IMG/VR virus record: IMGVR_UViG_3300023215_000556
Location: 1-29,127 of that record
DNA: 29,127 bases
DNA from: a virus
Reading direction: 5' to 3' (one strand)
Shown: positions 5,662-13,800 of the stretch, piece after piece
How the letters are laid out: every line of letters starts with the position of its first letter
Position numbering within the stretch: position 1 is the stretch's first letter
Position numbers and translations under genes: made by a program
Notes under the pieces: generated by a model
What the model was told of the DNA's origin: nothing
Seen by the model: only the letters and a program-made list of their open reading frames with translations
Databases searched by the model: none

Positions 5662-5954
5662 AGTGTGTCTACCTTCCGTCGTATCCACTCAACATCCTTA
5701 CGGATCGCTTCAATTTCCCGCGTCCGCCTTTCCATTTCAGCGGGAGACAGGATCGATGCCAAAATACCCACTCGCTGCTCGAATATTTCAGATGCCGTAG
5801 TCAACTTGTCGAGCCGAACATCCTGCTGATCTAGCCGCCCCTCTAATTTGTCGCTATCTAATTCAAGCTTTTTTATTTGGAATCTAGCGACAGCCGAGGC
5901 GGCTATCACAGAGGCAACCAACGCCGCTACCGGTATTAGATCAGAAAGTTCCAT
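5658..5954 (-). CDS. Membrane-anchored coiled-coil protein (98 aa)
   Basis: The 98-residue product starts MELSDLIPVAALVASVIAAS, a hydrophobic N-terminal anchor (about residues 6-25), followed by a long charged helix with heptad-like spacing (KKLELDSDKLEGRLDQQDVR, then later RTREIEAIRKDVEWIRRKVD). Its stop overlaps the endolysin start by four bases (ATGA), tying it to the lysis cassette. The layout of an anchor plus a coiled coil is also that of an inner spanin, so it could be an alternative or additional Rz-like protein, or a hemolysin/XhlA-like accessory. XhlA proteins instead carry the membrane span at the C-terminus. The start is probable; only a weak ribosome binding site is visible. Function is unassigned. 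Confidence 0.6.
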   Translation of the reverse strand: MELSDLIPVAALVASVIAASAVARFQIKKLELDSDKLEGRLDQQDVRLDKLTTASEIFEQRVGILASILSPAEMERRTREIEAIRKDVEWIRRKVDTL

Positions 5955-5975
5955 GGGTGCTGGACACTGAGCATA

Positions 5976-6287
5976 TTAGATTTTGCCGTTGGGAGCGCCG
6001 GGACTTAAAACCCTACCCTTACCTCCAATTGGGCAAGTGACCGTACCATTTCTAATCGTTAAAGTCGAACGCCACCCATCGTTTTCAAACTGCCAAATCA
6101 CCCAAATATCTCCGTCATCATCAATCCGGCTATCCACAGATTTAAATTTATTTTGTCGGGCAACTTCCATCCAATATGAGGTTGCAAAGCAGGGCAACAT
6201 TATCCGGTACATGCCTAAATGGCCGGATGCGTTGACGGTTGCGGAAAAAATAAAGACCAAACTAACAACTAGTAATCTAAGGATCAT
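5976..6287 (-). CDS. Secreted small protein with signal peptide (103 aa)
   Basis: I select ATG 6287 (MILRLLVVSLVFIFS), preceded by AAAGGGATAAAGG, over an in-frame start at 6347 that would overlap the upstream gene more deeply. The N-terminus is a typical Sec signal peptide with a likely cut after VNA (about residues 15-20). The mature part is about 83 residues with two Cys (in LPCFATSY and TVTCPIGG), an acidic block IDDDGDIWVIWQF and strands GWRSTLTIRNGTV, consistent with a small disulfide-linked beta fold in the periplasm. The upstream gene overlaps it by 11 bases. It lies in the lysis region but has no recognised enzyme motif. A periplasmic inhibitor or exclusion role would be speculation. 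Confidence 0.6.
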   Translation of the reverse strand: MILRLLVVSLVFIFSATVNASGHLGMYRIMLPCFATSYWMEVARQNKFKSVDSRIDDDGDIWVIWQFENDGWRSTLTIRNGTVTCPIGGKGRVLSPGAPNGKI

Positions 6288-6525
6288 CGCCTTTATCCCT
6301 TTTTCCGCCAAGATATTTAGGGACTTTGTGACCACGCCAGACCGCACGAATCTTGGACGTCATTAAGTAGAGACCACCGGCAACCAATAGCGCATTGCCG
6401 GCGAGGACGAATACGCTGGTGTAGTCGGTCAGTATCTGAAGTCCAGTGCCGCCGCCACCTATGGCCACCGACAGTTTTCCAACTGTCTCCTGTTGCAACG
6501 TCTGGACTTGTTCAGATATTTTCAT
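6277..6525 (-). CDS. Putative holin or small membrane protein (82 aa)
   Basis: The 82-residue chain has a polar N-terminus with a glutamine-rich helix (EQVQTLQQETVGKLS), a glycine run (GGGGTG around 24-29), and a hydrophobic span SVFVLAGNALLVAGGLYLM (about 37-55), then a strongly basic tail (RAVWRGHKVPKYLGGKRDK) ending DDP. Small size, one or two membrane segments, a charged C-terminus and position upstream of the endolysin fit a holin, which would permeabilise the inner membrane and release the M15 enzyme. Holins share little sequence, so this is inference. The ribosome binding site before ATG 6525 is weak. It overlaps the signal-peptide gene by 11 bases. Confidence 0.5.
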   Translation of the reverse strand: MKISEQVQTLQQETVGKLSVAIGGGGTGLQILTDYTSVFVLAGNALLVAGGLYLMTSKIRAVWRGHKVPKYLGGKRDKGDDP

Positions 6526-6556
6526 AGCTAATAGAGCAAGTCGGCCAAACTGGGCA

Positions 6557-6868
6557 TCATTTCGGGAATCGTGCTTTGATTTCGTTTATTGCATCGACCC
6601 AAGTAGTGGTGCCATCTTGTTGATCATCGAAGAGCATTTCAAACTGGTTAAGCTGGGCGTACTCGGTTCTGCGTAGCCGGGCGTATTCAAGGCTATTATA
6701 CTCCCCTAGTAGACTTGCCAGTTCAGCGTCTATTTCTGTTTGAGTAGGTTCTGCTTGTTCTGTGTCAATCCATTCCAGTTCAGTTCCACGGCGTATCCAT
6801 TCAGCATTAGGTTTTAGGCTAATTAGTGCGTCTGCTATCTGAGGAGCTACAAACTCTAAATTTTTCAC
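6557..6868 (-). CDS. Hypothetical tail-region accessory protein (103 aa), GTG start
   Basis: The start is GTG at 6868, preceded by AGGAGAAT, which lies across the stop codon of the upstream fibre gene, so translation is probably coupled. The 103 residues are helical and acidic in the first two thirds (TEIDAELASLLGEYNSLEYA). The last third (RLRRTEYAQLNQFEMLFDD, then WVDAINEIKARFPK) follows a pattern I recall from short phage proteins located after tail fibre genes: an R-x-x-x-Y block, a Q-x-x-M-L-(F/W) block and a terminal (R/K)-(F/Y)-P-K. Such proteins are sometimes annotated as tail assembly or fibre-assembly helpers. That role is inference from position. No membrane span or catalytic motif is seen. 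Confidence 0.65.
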   Translation of the reverse strand: MKNLEFVAPQIADALISLKPNAEWIRRGTELEWIDTEQAEPTQTEIDAELASLLGEYNSLEYARLRRTEYAQLNQFEMLFDDQQDGTTTWVDAINEIKARFPK

Positions 6869-6869
6869 G

Positions 6870-7535
6870 CTATTCTCCTATTTCTAATAATGTTAGTGTA
6901 GCGCCATACATATACGCGGCGGCAGAAGAGCCACCCATCTTCATCTTAACTGTATAGGTCGTGGAAGATGTTGTGGCTGGGGAGTCAAGTTTTTTAATAT
7001 TAGCCATCGCTGCTACATATTTGGCTGAACTAACATTATCTCGTTGGTGTATATAACTCCCTGAACTATGATCCCACATTTCAGTTGAGCCTCTCACAAC
7101 ATTTACTAGTATATCCGGTCCGGACCAGGCCGTCGAACCATTGGCATAAACGCTGCCCACGAACAAAACCATAACCTTACTATTTGCCGATGATGGTGTT
7201 ATAGAGCCGCTGAATATTGTTACATAAGAAGTAGATGTTGTTGATGTGCTGCTATTATTACCGTCTAACTGATGGTTGAACTCAACAACTTGTAGCACCT
7301 TGCCTCCGGCGTCGACCCAAGTCGGGATACTGGTGGTGTTTCCTTGCAGGGTCTGCCCAGCCGTGCCCTTTGCCACCCGCGCCCAGTTGGTGCCGTCGTG
7401 CCACATTAGATCGCCTTGAGCTTCCGACGTGACGGATATCTTGCTGCCGTCTACCGCATCCGCAGCAAGATTCGCAGTATCCACTTCTAGGCTGCCGAGA
7501 GTGCGCATCGCGGCGGTGACTTTGGTCAAGGCCAT
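6870..7535 (-). CDS. Short tail fibre or adhesin protein (221 aa)
   Basis: ATG 7535 is preceded by GAAGGAGTAAAGTA. The N-terminal 70 residues resemble fibre-shaft sequence of marine podoviruses: LEVDTANLAADAVDGSKISV, then EAQGDLMWHDGTNWARVAKG. From about residue 78 a Ser/Thr-rich region begins (KVLQVVEFNHQLDGNN), followed by alternating beta strands (SKVMVLFVGSVYANG, TYTVKMKMGG) and ending ATLTLLEIGE. This suggests a trimeric beta-sandwich (jelly-roll-like) receptor-binding head of about 140 residues on a short stalk. It is the third fibre-type protein in a row in this late region, so it may attach to, or alternate with, the longer fibres. No enzymatic motif is seen. Confidence 0.75.
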   Translation of the reverse strand: MALTKVTAAMRTLGSLEVDTANLAADAVDGSKISVTSEAQGDLMWHDGTNWARVAKGTAGQTLQGNTTSIPTWVDAGGKVLQVVEFNHQLDGNNSSTSTTSTSYVTIFSGSITPSSANSKVMVLFVGSVYANGSTAWSGPDILVNVVRGSTEMWDHSSGSYIHQRDNVSSAKYVAAMANIKKLDSPATTSSTTYTVKMKMGGSSAAAYMYGATLTLLEIGE

Positions 7536-7570
7536 TACTTTACTCCTTCGGGGGTAGCACCAGCATCCAG

Positions 7571-7828
7571 CTAACCAACGTACGCCTTGCCAATAGTAAC
7601 TGCGTTAGTGTAGGAGGTTTTACTATTGCTTGAATCAGAGTACCAATCTTTGGCTGCTTGGATTTCTAAATGATCTGTATTGCGCGTGACCATTAGTTTT
7701 ACACCCTCGGAGCCATCTGGATCATCATTAACAAAACTAGTATCATTTTCCACCACGGCAGCGATTAAATCTACGCTGTCATCCATTGCAGAAAAATGTT
7801 GCGCAATCTCAGCTGGTGTATCAGTCAT
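7571..7828 (-). CDS. Small acidic hypothetical protein between fibre genes (85 aa)
   Basis: ATG 7828 follows AGAAAGGTTAG. The 85-residue product is acidic (clusters such as AMDDSVDLIAAVVENDTS and NDDPDGSEG) and starts with a helix (TPAEIAQHFSAMDDSV). The second half holds LMVTRNTDHLEIQAAKDWYS. No signal peptide, membrane span or Cys is present. It sits 15 bases below the 890-aa repeat fibre gene and 35 bases above the short fibre gene, so it may help in fibre folding or be a small tail component. I do not recognise the family, and the gene is supported by the frame, the binding site and tight packing. Confidence 0.6.
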   Translation of the reverse strand: MTDTPAEIAQHFSAMDDSVDLIAAVVENDTSFVNDDPDGSEGVKLMVTRNTDHLEIQAAKDWYSDSSNSKTSYTNAVTIGKAYVG

Positions 7829-7843
7829 TGTACTAACCTTTCT

Positions 7844-10516
7844 CTAGTCGTTTAATTTTTCTTTCAGATGATTAACTTCAGCCGAAAGTTCTTGGACAGC
7901 CCGCACTAAAATCGGAACTAACTTTCCATAAGAGGCTTCTAGTTTATCGGGGTTATTTTTCAAAACAAGGCTCAGATAATCTTCAGCATCAGCATTGATT
8001 TGTGACTCATCCAAATCTTGCGCGATAAAACCGATTTCTTGGACGCCCTTCTTAGCGCCATCACGCATATTCCAGACGAACTTGACAGGATTTAAGTCAT
8101 TAATAAAGTCCAATCCAACTGGCAGTTCTTCGATATCTTTTTTATCACGCCTGTCTGAAAGTGAGGATATGGTCTGTACTTGGCAACGAATCGCTGAGAT
8201 CGAACTATTACCCAACGTGATTTCGTTATCTGCATCGTTTGCTGATGGATCAGAGTTATAGCCTAAAGATGAGTTATTTGTTCCTGTTGTGGTTAAATCT
8301 CCCGCTTGATAGCCAATACCAGTATTAAAAGTGCCTGTAGTATTTGCAAAAAGAGAGGACAGGCCAACAGCAACATTGCCAGTTGCCGTACTATTGGCAT
8401 AAAGCGCATAAGACCCGACCGCTGTGTTATCTGAACCAGTGGTGTTGGCGGTAAGCGCTAAATTTCCAATCGCTACGTTACCACCCCCCGTGAGATTGAG
8501 TTTCAGCGCATAAGACCCAGTCGCTGTGTTGTTTGCTCCAGTGGTGTTGGTATAAAGAGTATGATATCCGTACGCTGAATTTGCTGAAGCGGTGGTGTTG
8601 GCGGTAAGCGATTGCATCCCGTGCGCTGAATTGTAAGAGCCGGTGGTGTTGGCGTTAAGCGAAAAAGCGCCCGTCGCTGAGTTATTTGCACCAGTGGTAC
8701 TGGTGCTAAGTACTCGACTCCCGAACCCTGAGTTATATGCGCCGGAGACGTTGGACTGGAGAGAATTTTTTCCGAACGCTGAATTATTTGAAGCCGCAAC
8801 ATTGTCTTTTAGCGATTCAATTCCGAATGCACAATTGTCCGAACCGGTGGTGTTGAGACGAAGCGATCTATATCCGAACGCTGAGTTACTTAATCCAGTG
8901 GTGTTGGTGGCAAGCGCAGCAACCCCAGTCGCTGTATTATTGTACCCAGTAGTGTTGGCGGTAAGCGATTGATACCCAGTCGCTACGTTGTAATAGCCAG
9001 TGGTGTTGGCTTTAAGCGATTCACCCCCAAACGCTGCGTTGTAATAGCCAGTGGTGTTGAATCGAAGCGCATAATTCCCAGTCGCTACGTTGCCGGTTCC
9101 AGTGGTGTTGGTAATAAGCGCACCCCTGCCAATCGCTGCGTTGCTTGCCCCAGTAGTATTTGCACCAAGCGCGCTTTCTCCTACAGCCGTGTTGTCTGCC
9201 CCAGTGGTGTTGGCATCAAGCGCATAAGCCCCAGTCGCTGAGTTGTTTGCTCCAGTAGTGTTGGCTTTAAGCGATTCAATCCCAATCGCTGTGTTGTTTG
9301 AAGCAGTGGTGTTGGCGGTAAGCGCCTCCATGCCAACCGCCGAGTTGTAATTACCAGTGGTGTTGGCATAAAGCGCTCGTTGCCCGAACGCTGAGTTTCT
9401 GTTACCAGTGGTGTTGGCGATAAGCGCAAAATTCCCAGTCGCTGAGTTATCGTAACCAGTGGTGTTGAGTTTAAGCGCAGAATGCCCAACAGCTGAATTG
9501 TTGTAGCCAGTGGTGTTGGTAAGAAGCGCATAAGTCCCAAACGCTGCGTTGTCTGAAGCAGTGGTGTTGGATTTAAGCGCCTGATACCCAGTCGCTGTGT
9601 TGTATGCACCAGTGGTATTGGAATTAAGCGCACTGTTTCCAATCGATGTGTTATATGAAGCAGTGGTGTTTTCTCGAAGCGCATTATATCCCACCGCTGC
9701 GTTGCTTCCACCAGTGGTGTTCATATAAAGAGAATAATTCCCAGTCGCTACATTACTTCCACCAGTGGTGTTGGTATAAAGAGCCTTCAACCCAGCCGCT
9801 ATGTTCCAGCTACCAGTAGTGTTGCTACGCATCACCTCATAGCCAATAGCTGTATTCTCTGTACCAGTGGTATTGGTATAAAGCGATTTATACCCAGTCG
9901 CTACGTTGTTTGCGCCAGTGGTGTTACCGCTAAGCACAGCATACCCAGTCCCTGTATTATTTCCACCGCTGGTGTTATTAAAAAGCGCAGTAGATCCAGT
10001 CGCTGTGTTGTAGTAGCCGGTGGTGTTATTATTAAGCGCGTTTTGCCCAGTCGCTGTGTTGCCCCAAGCGGTGGTTAATTCCTCAAGCGCTTGATACCCA
10101 ATTCCGGTATTTGACTGACCGGTGGTGAGGCTTTGAAGAGCAAGATGCCCAACCGCTGTGTTTTCTCTACCAGTGGTACAGGTTTGAAGCGCAGAATAGC
10201 CAAGAGCAGTGTTTTGATTTGTAGTGCCGTCATCGTTGGCTAATGCGTTTGTACCAAGCCCGACTGTTCCACCAGAGGAATTTGTAATGGCATCTGACAG
10301 ATCATCAATCTCTGAAGCACCGCCGCCACCGCCAGAATCAACAAAGCTAAGAACGCCAGACCCGTTTGTTTTTATGACCTGATCCGCACTTCCGTCACTA
10401 TCTGGGAAAAGCAAATTCCCATCGCCAAGAGAAACCTTTCCGGTCCCCTGGCCTTTAATGGTGACATTACTATTCGTTGTTATGCCAGTAACATTGTCAA
10501 CTTCAAATGTACTCAT
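7844..10516 (-). CDS. Long repeat tail fibre with C-terminal S74 self-cleaving chaperone (890 aa)
   Basis: ATG 10516 follows GAGGATAAAG; the preceding GTG is also in frame. Residues 1-66 form an attachment region seen in marine phage fibres (GTGKVSLGDGNLLFPDSDG, then DQVIKTNGSGVLSF) with a Gly linker. About residues 96-758 are some 39 tandem 17-residue units of consensus N-T-T-G-x-x-N-x-A-x-G-x-x-A-L-x-x. These are predicted to wind into a trimeric beta-helix or YadA/S74-associated roll, each unit a turn. Residues 787-890 match the S74 intramolecular chaperone: SDRRDKKDI with Ser787 as the likely cleavage nucleophile and a Lys nearby, then GFIAQDL and a C-terminal coiled coil (VQELSAEVNHLKEKLN). 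The chaperone would assemble the trimer and then cut itself off. It probably recognises a surface receptor. Confidence 0.9.
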   Translation of the reverse strand: MSTFEVDNVTGITTNSNVTIKGQGTGKVSLGDGNLLFPDSDGSADQVIKTNGSGVLSFVDSGGGGGASEIDDLSDAITNSSGGTVGLGTNALANDDGTTNQNTALGYSALQTCTTGRENTAVGHLALQSLTTGQSNTGIGYQALEELTTAWGNTATGQNALNNNTTGYYNTATGSTALFNNTSGGNNTGTGYAVLSGNTTGANNVATGYKSLYTNTTGTENTAIGYEVMRSNTTGSWNIAAGLKALYTNTTGGSNVATGNYSLYMNTTGGSNAAVGYNALRENTTASYNTSIGNSALNSNTTGAYNTATGYQALKSNTTASDNAAFGTYALLTNTTGYNNSAVGHSALKLNTTGYDNSATGNFALIANTTGNRNSAFGQRALYANTTGNYNSAVGMEALTANTTASNNTAIGIESLKANTTGANNSATGAYALDANTTGADNTAVGESALGANTTGASNAAIGRGALITNTTGTGNVATGNYALRFNTTGYYNAAFGGESLKANTTGYYNVATGYQSLTANTTGYNNTATGVAALATNTTGLSNSAFGYRSLRLNTTGSDNCAFGIESLKDNVAASNNSAFGKNSLQSNVSGAYNSGFGSRVLSTSTTGANNSATGAFSLNANTTGSYNSAHGMQSLTANTTASANSAYGYHTLYTNTTGANNTATGSYALKLNLTGGGNVAIGNLALTANTTGSDNTAVGSYALYANSTATGNVAVGLSSLFANTTGTFNTGIGYQAGDLTTTGTNNSSLGYNSDPSANDADNEITLGNSSISAIRCQVQTISSLSDRRDKKDIEELPVGLDFINDLNPVKFVWNMRDGAKKGVQEIGFIAQDLDESQINADAEDYLSLVLKNNPDKLEASYGKLVPILVRAVQELSAEVNHLKEKLND
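8243..10231 (-). repeat. About 39 tandem 51-bp units encoding a 17-aa motif
   Basis: The DNA period is 51 bases, exactly 17 codons, so copy-number change would stay in frame. Units 1-4 and 39 at the ends are the most diverged; the central units retain N-T-T-G almost invariantly while the two residues before the conserved Asn (for example YY, AN, SD) and the A-x-G-x-x-(A/S)-L positions vary. Units 28-31 carry a run of changed motifs (NVAA, NVSG, STTG). The pattern favours slippage or recombination followed by selection on surface positions. Confidence 0.9.
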
Positions 10517-10528
10517 CACTTTATCCTC

Positions 10529-10822
10529 TTATACGTCTACAGCATCAGCAAATTCAGACATCTTTTTTAGCTCAGTATATGCCCAAGATAGCACATTTTC
10601 TGTGGAAACCAGCGGGTATGGAAGTGCCGATATTCCATCAAAAATAACATTCAGAGGGTGACCATTATTCTCTGCTGTTTCGGCGTCCTTAAAAGTGGTG
10701 ACCCTGACACGCATATTCCAAAAACCTTTCGCGTCTTTTAAAAACCGCACAGGCACAACACGGATATACGCATCTGAGGCCGACAACCCGCCTTCTGTTA
10801 CTACGTTCATTTGAAGAGCCAT
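10529..10822 (-). CDS. Hypothetical protein between two large fibre genes (97 aa)
   Basis: ATG 10822 has an excellent ribosome binding site (AAAAAAGGAGAAATAAA). The 97 residues begin MALQMNVVTEGGLSASDAYI and contain strand-like segments (RVVPVRFLKDAKGFWNMRVR, then VTTFKDAETAE). The second half ends with a helix ENVLSWAYTELKKMSEFADA. Proteins of this size and style, starting MALQ and with an AYIRV-type first strand, are frequent next to fibre genes in podoviruses, from memory. A fibre-linked role is possible. There is no catalytic motif, Cys or membrane segment. The gene is 12 bases above the repeat fibre gene and 15 below the long fibre gene. Confidence 0.6.
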   Translation of the reverse strand: MALQMNVVTEGGLSASDAYIRVVPVRFLKDAKGFWNMRVRVTTFKDAETAENNGHPLNVIFDGISALPYPLVSTENVLSWAYTELKKMSEFADAVDV

Positions 10823-10837
10823 TTTATTTCTCCTTTT

Positions 10838-13800
10838 TTAGCCAGCTACTGTTGTGGTTTCAACACGGGCAACCCACCTAATTGTTTTAGACGCCTCGCC
10901 AGTGACTAAGATATTAATCCCGTCATTTGTATTATCGGCTGAAATCGTCACATCCCAAGCACTTGTGTCCTCGGCAACTATTGTCTTTGTGCCTAAACCG
11001 CCCACTAAAGCAGTAGTTCCTGCATTATTATCGATGCAGCCTTCTATTGTATACGCCGCACTTTCGTTATCTGCATCTGTTCTGCGAGCGACAATACTTG
11101 CTCGAAAAAATACCGTGCTATCGGAGGCCACAGAAATGTCGGCTGAACTTCCGTCTGCAAATAATTCAGTTTGAGTTGCATCCGTCGTTTGATTTCTTAG
11201 CACATAGATTGAAGTCTGGGCATCACCATCAGCAGCAAATTGTCCTGAAGCAAAAGCAAATTCACCAACATCAGTAGCAGTGGCCATATTACCTATGGCG
11301 ACTGAATCTACACCGCTGGCTAGGGTCTTTATTCCAATTGCAATTGCGTTAGCAGCAGTGGCATCAGCGCTTGCGCCATCAAGTAAACCGCCACCAATTG
11401 CGATAGAGTCAGCGCCCGAGGAATCTGCATATCTACCAATTGCGATTGATCGTGCGCCGGAGGCAGTTGAAAATTGTCCAAGAGCCATTGAATCTACGGC
11501 CGAAGAAACTGCCCCTCGACCAAATGCCATAGTATAATCACTAGTCTCGGCTCGGGCATCCACGCCTATCGCAATGGAATCCGTTGCTGTTCCATCTGCT
11601 CCCTCACCTATAGCAAGGCCTTTAAACCCTGTAGCTACGGCATTTAATCCAATTGCAATTGCGCTGGTGTCGCTGGCGAGAGTATTAGTCCCAATCGCAA
11701 TGGTATTAGTTGATGTCGCATCGGCGCTTGTTGCGTCGGTTGTATGGCCTCCGATGGCGATAGAGTTAGCACCAGTCGCGTCAGCATTTTCCCCGATTGC
11801 AATTGAACTAATGCCTGTCGCTGTAGATCGCGCGCCTATAGCCAGGACAGCTAGGTCACCTGAGGCATCACCAGCAACCGCCCCATCACCAATAGCGATA
11901 GCATCCGTACCAGTCGCAGTTGGAGTGGTGCCCGGAGCGCTCTGTGCCGTGAATGCGGCTTCCCCACCACCACCACCACTAGAGGCTTGCCAAGAAACGT
12001 CAGTTCCATCGTGCGTTAAAACTTCATCCGCCGATCCAACCGCTAAAACCGCAGGGTTACCGCTCGAGTCTCCATAAATTATTTTACCTCTTGCAATTCC
12101 AGCCATCTTTGCCAAAGTGATTTGGTCATCCGCGATATGCGCGGTATCTATCGAGCCGTCTACATAATGGACACTATTTATTCCATTTTCTAAAGCTGTT
12201 TTAATTTGAGCAGCCGTTTGGTCAGCAGTAGCATTAGATTCAACGCCGTCTAACTTAGTACCATCTGTTGCAACATTTCTTCCGTCAAAAGTAGAGTTAG
12301 TTGTAATAGCACCAGTCATAGCTCCACCAGCTTTAGGCAGAGCAGCGCCAGCAGTTGTAGTTGTGGACGTTAAAACACCATCTCTTGTTGCTACATCTAC
12401 TCCATCAAATGTGGAGTTGGTTGTAATTGCTCCCGTCATCGCACCACCGGCTTTGGGCAGGGCAGCACTAGCAGTTGTACCAGCAGTGACACCTGTAGCA
12501 ATATCTGTATTGATTGAATTGGCCAATTTAGCTGCGGTCACAGCATCATCAGCCAAGTGCGCTGAATCTATTGAACCATCTACATACTGATCACTATCGA
12601 CTGAATTAACGCTCATATGCGCTACATCTACTGCACCCGCTGCAAGTTCCGCCGAATCAACAGCATTATCGGCTAGATGCTCATTGTCGATAGAAGCTGC
12701 TACATAGTGTTGGCTATCTACAGAGTCATTGCCCAAGGTAGTCGAAGAAGCGGCCCAGGTTAATCCACCGGCATTGCCGCTCTGGGCTGTGAGCATGTAC
12801 CCGTTCGTCGGACTGTTTGAGATGTGGAGATTGTCCTCATCAACCGATTGACTAGACATATGCTCCAGGTCAATTGAACCAGCAGCATAGTGTTCAGAAT
12901 TTAATACGTTGTCTCCAATCTTATCCGCCGTAACTGCATCTGCACCCAGAGCAGTTGCATTAACTGAACTAGCAGCGTAGTGCGCAGTGTCGATACTTCC
13001 GTCCGTGTAGTGTTCCGAGTCTACCGCATCATCCGCGAGTTTTGTTCCGTCTATAGCATCCGCCGCAATTTTTCCTGTTGTGACCTGAAGATTTCCAAGA
13101 TGCACAGTGTCTATCGAACCGTCAACATATTGGTCGCTGTCCACGGAATTTGCAGACATATGAACAAGGTCAATTGAAGCGTCGACGTAATGAACGCTGT
13201 TGATGCCATCTTCTAAAAGAGTTTTGATTTCTGAGGCACTCTGATCGTCCTTGGCGCTCGATTCAATGGTGTCTAATTTCGTCCCGTCTGTAGATAAATC
13301 TCTACCATCCACTGTCTGTGAGCCAGACATGGCTATGTTGCCTGTCATCGTACCGCCAGCTTTAGGCAGAGCCGCGCCAGCAGTTGTGGTTGTTGATGTT
13401 AAGACACCATCTCTTGTTGCTACATCAACACCATCAAATGTACTATTTGTTGTGATAGCTCCAGTCATTGCACCACCAGCTTTTGGTAACGCTGCTGCTG
13501 CGGTAGCTGTAGTTGAAGTTAATACTCCATCTCTAGTAGCAATATCCACGCCATCAAATGTGGAGTTGGTTGTTATAGCTCCGGTCATTGCTCCACCGGC
13601 TTTAGGTAGGGCAGCTACACCTGTAGCAATATCTGTGTTGATTGCATTAGCCAATTTAGCTGCGGTTACGGCATCATCCACAAGTTGTGCAGTATCTGCC
13701 GAGACAACAAAATCAATTGTACCATCCGAATCTTGATAGGTTACCGCAACCCCCGTCTCTGTATTACCTGTCAACATAGCGCCGACAATATCTTCGACTT

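Noticed and set aside
9181-9711. A long open frame on the - strand inside the repeat gene, and similar frames on both strands nearby
   Set aside because: They are alternative readings of the 51-bp repeat, which keeps all frames open when one is open. They lack ribosome binding sites and independent domains.
8243-10231. Regular 51-bp repeats that could suggest a CRISPR array
   Set aside because: The repeats are direct, contiguous, diverged and encode an in-frame 17-aa motif in an 890-aa protein; there are no unique spacers between identical palindromic repeats.
11280-12077. Long + strand open frames opposite the large fibre
   Set aside because: They are antisense to the repeat-rich part of the fibre and encode Ala/Pro/Val-rich repetitive sequence. 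No binding sites or partners support them.
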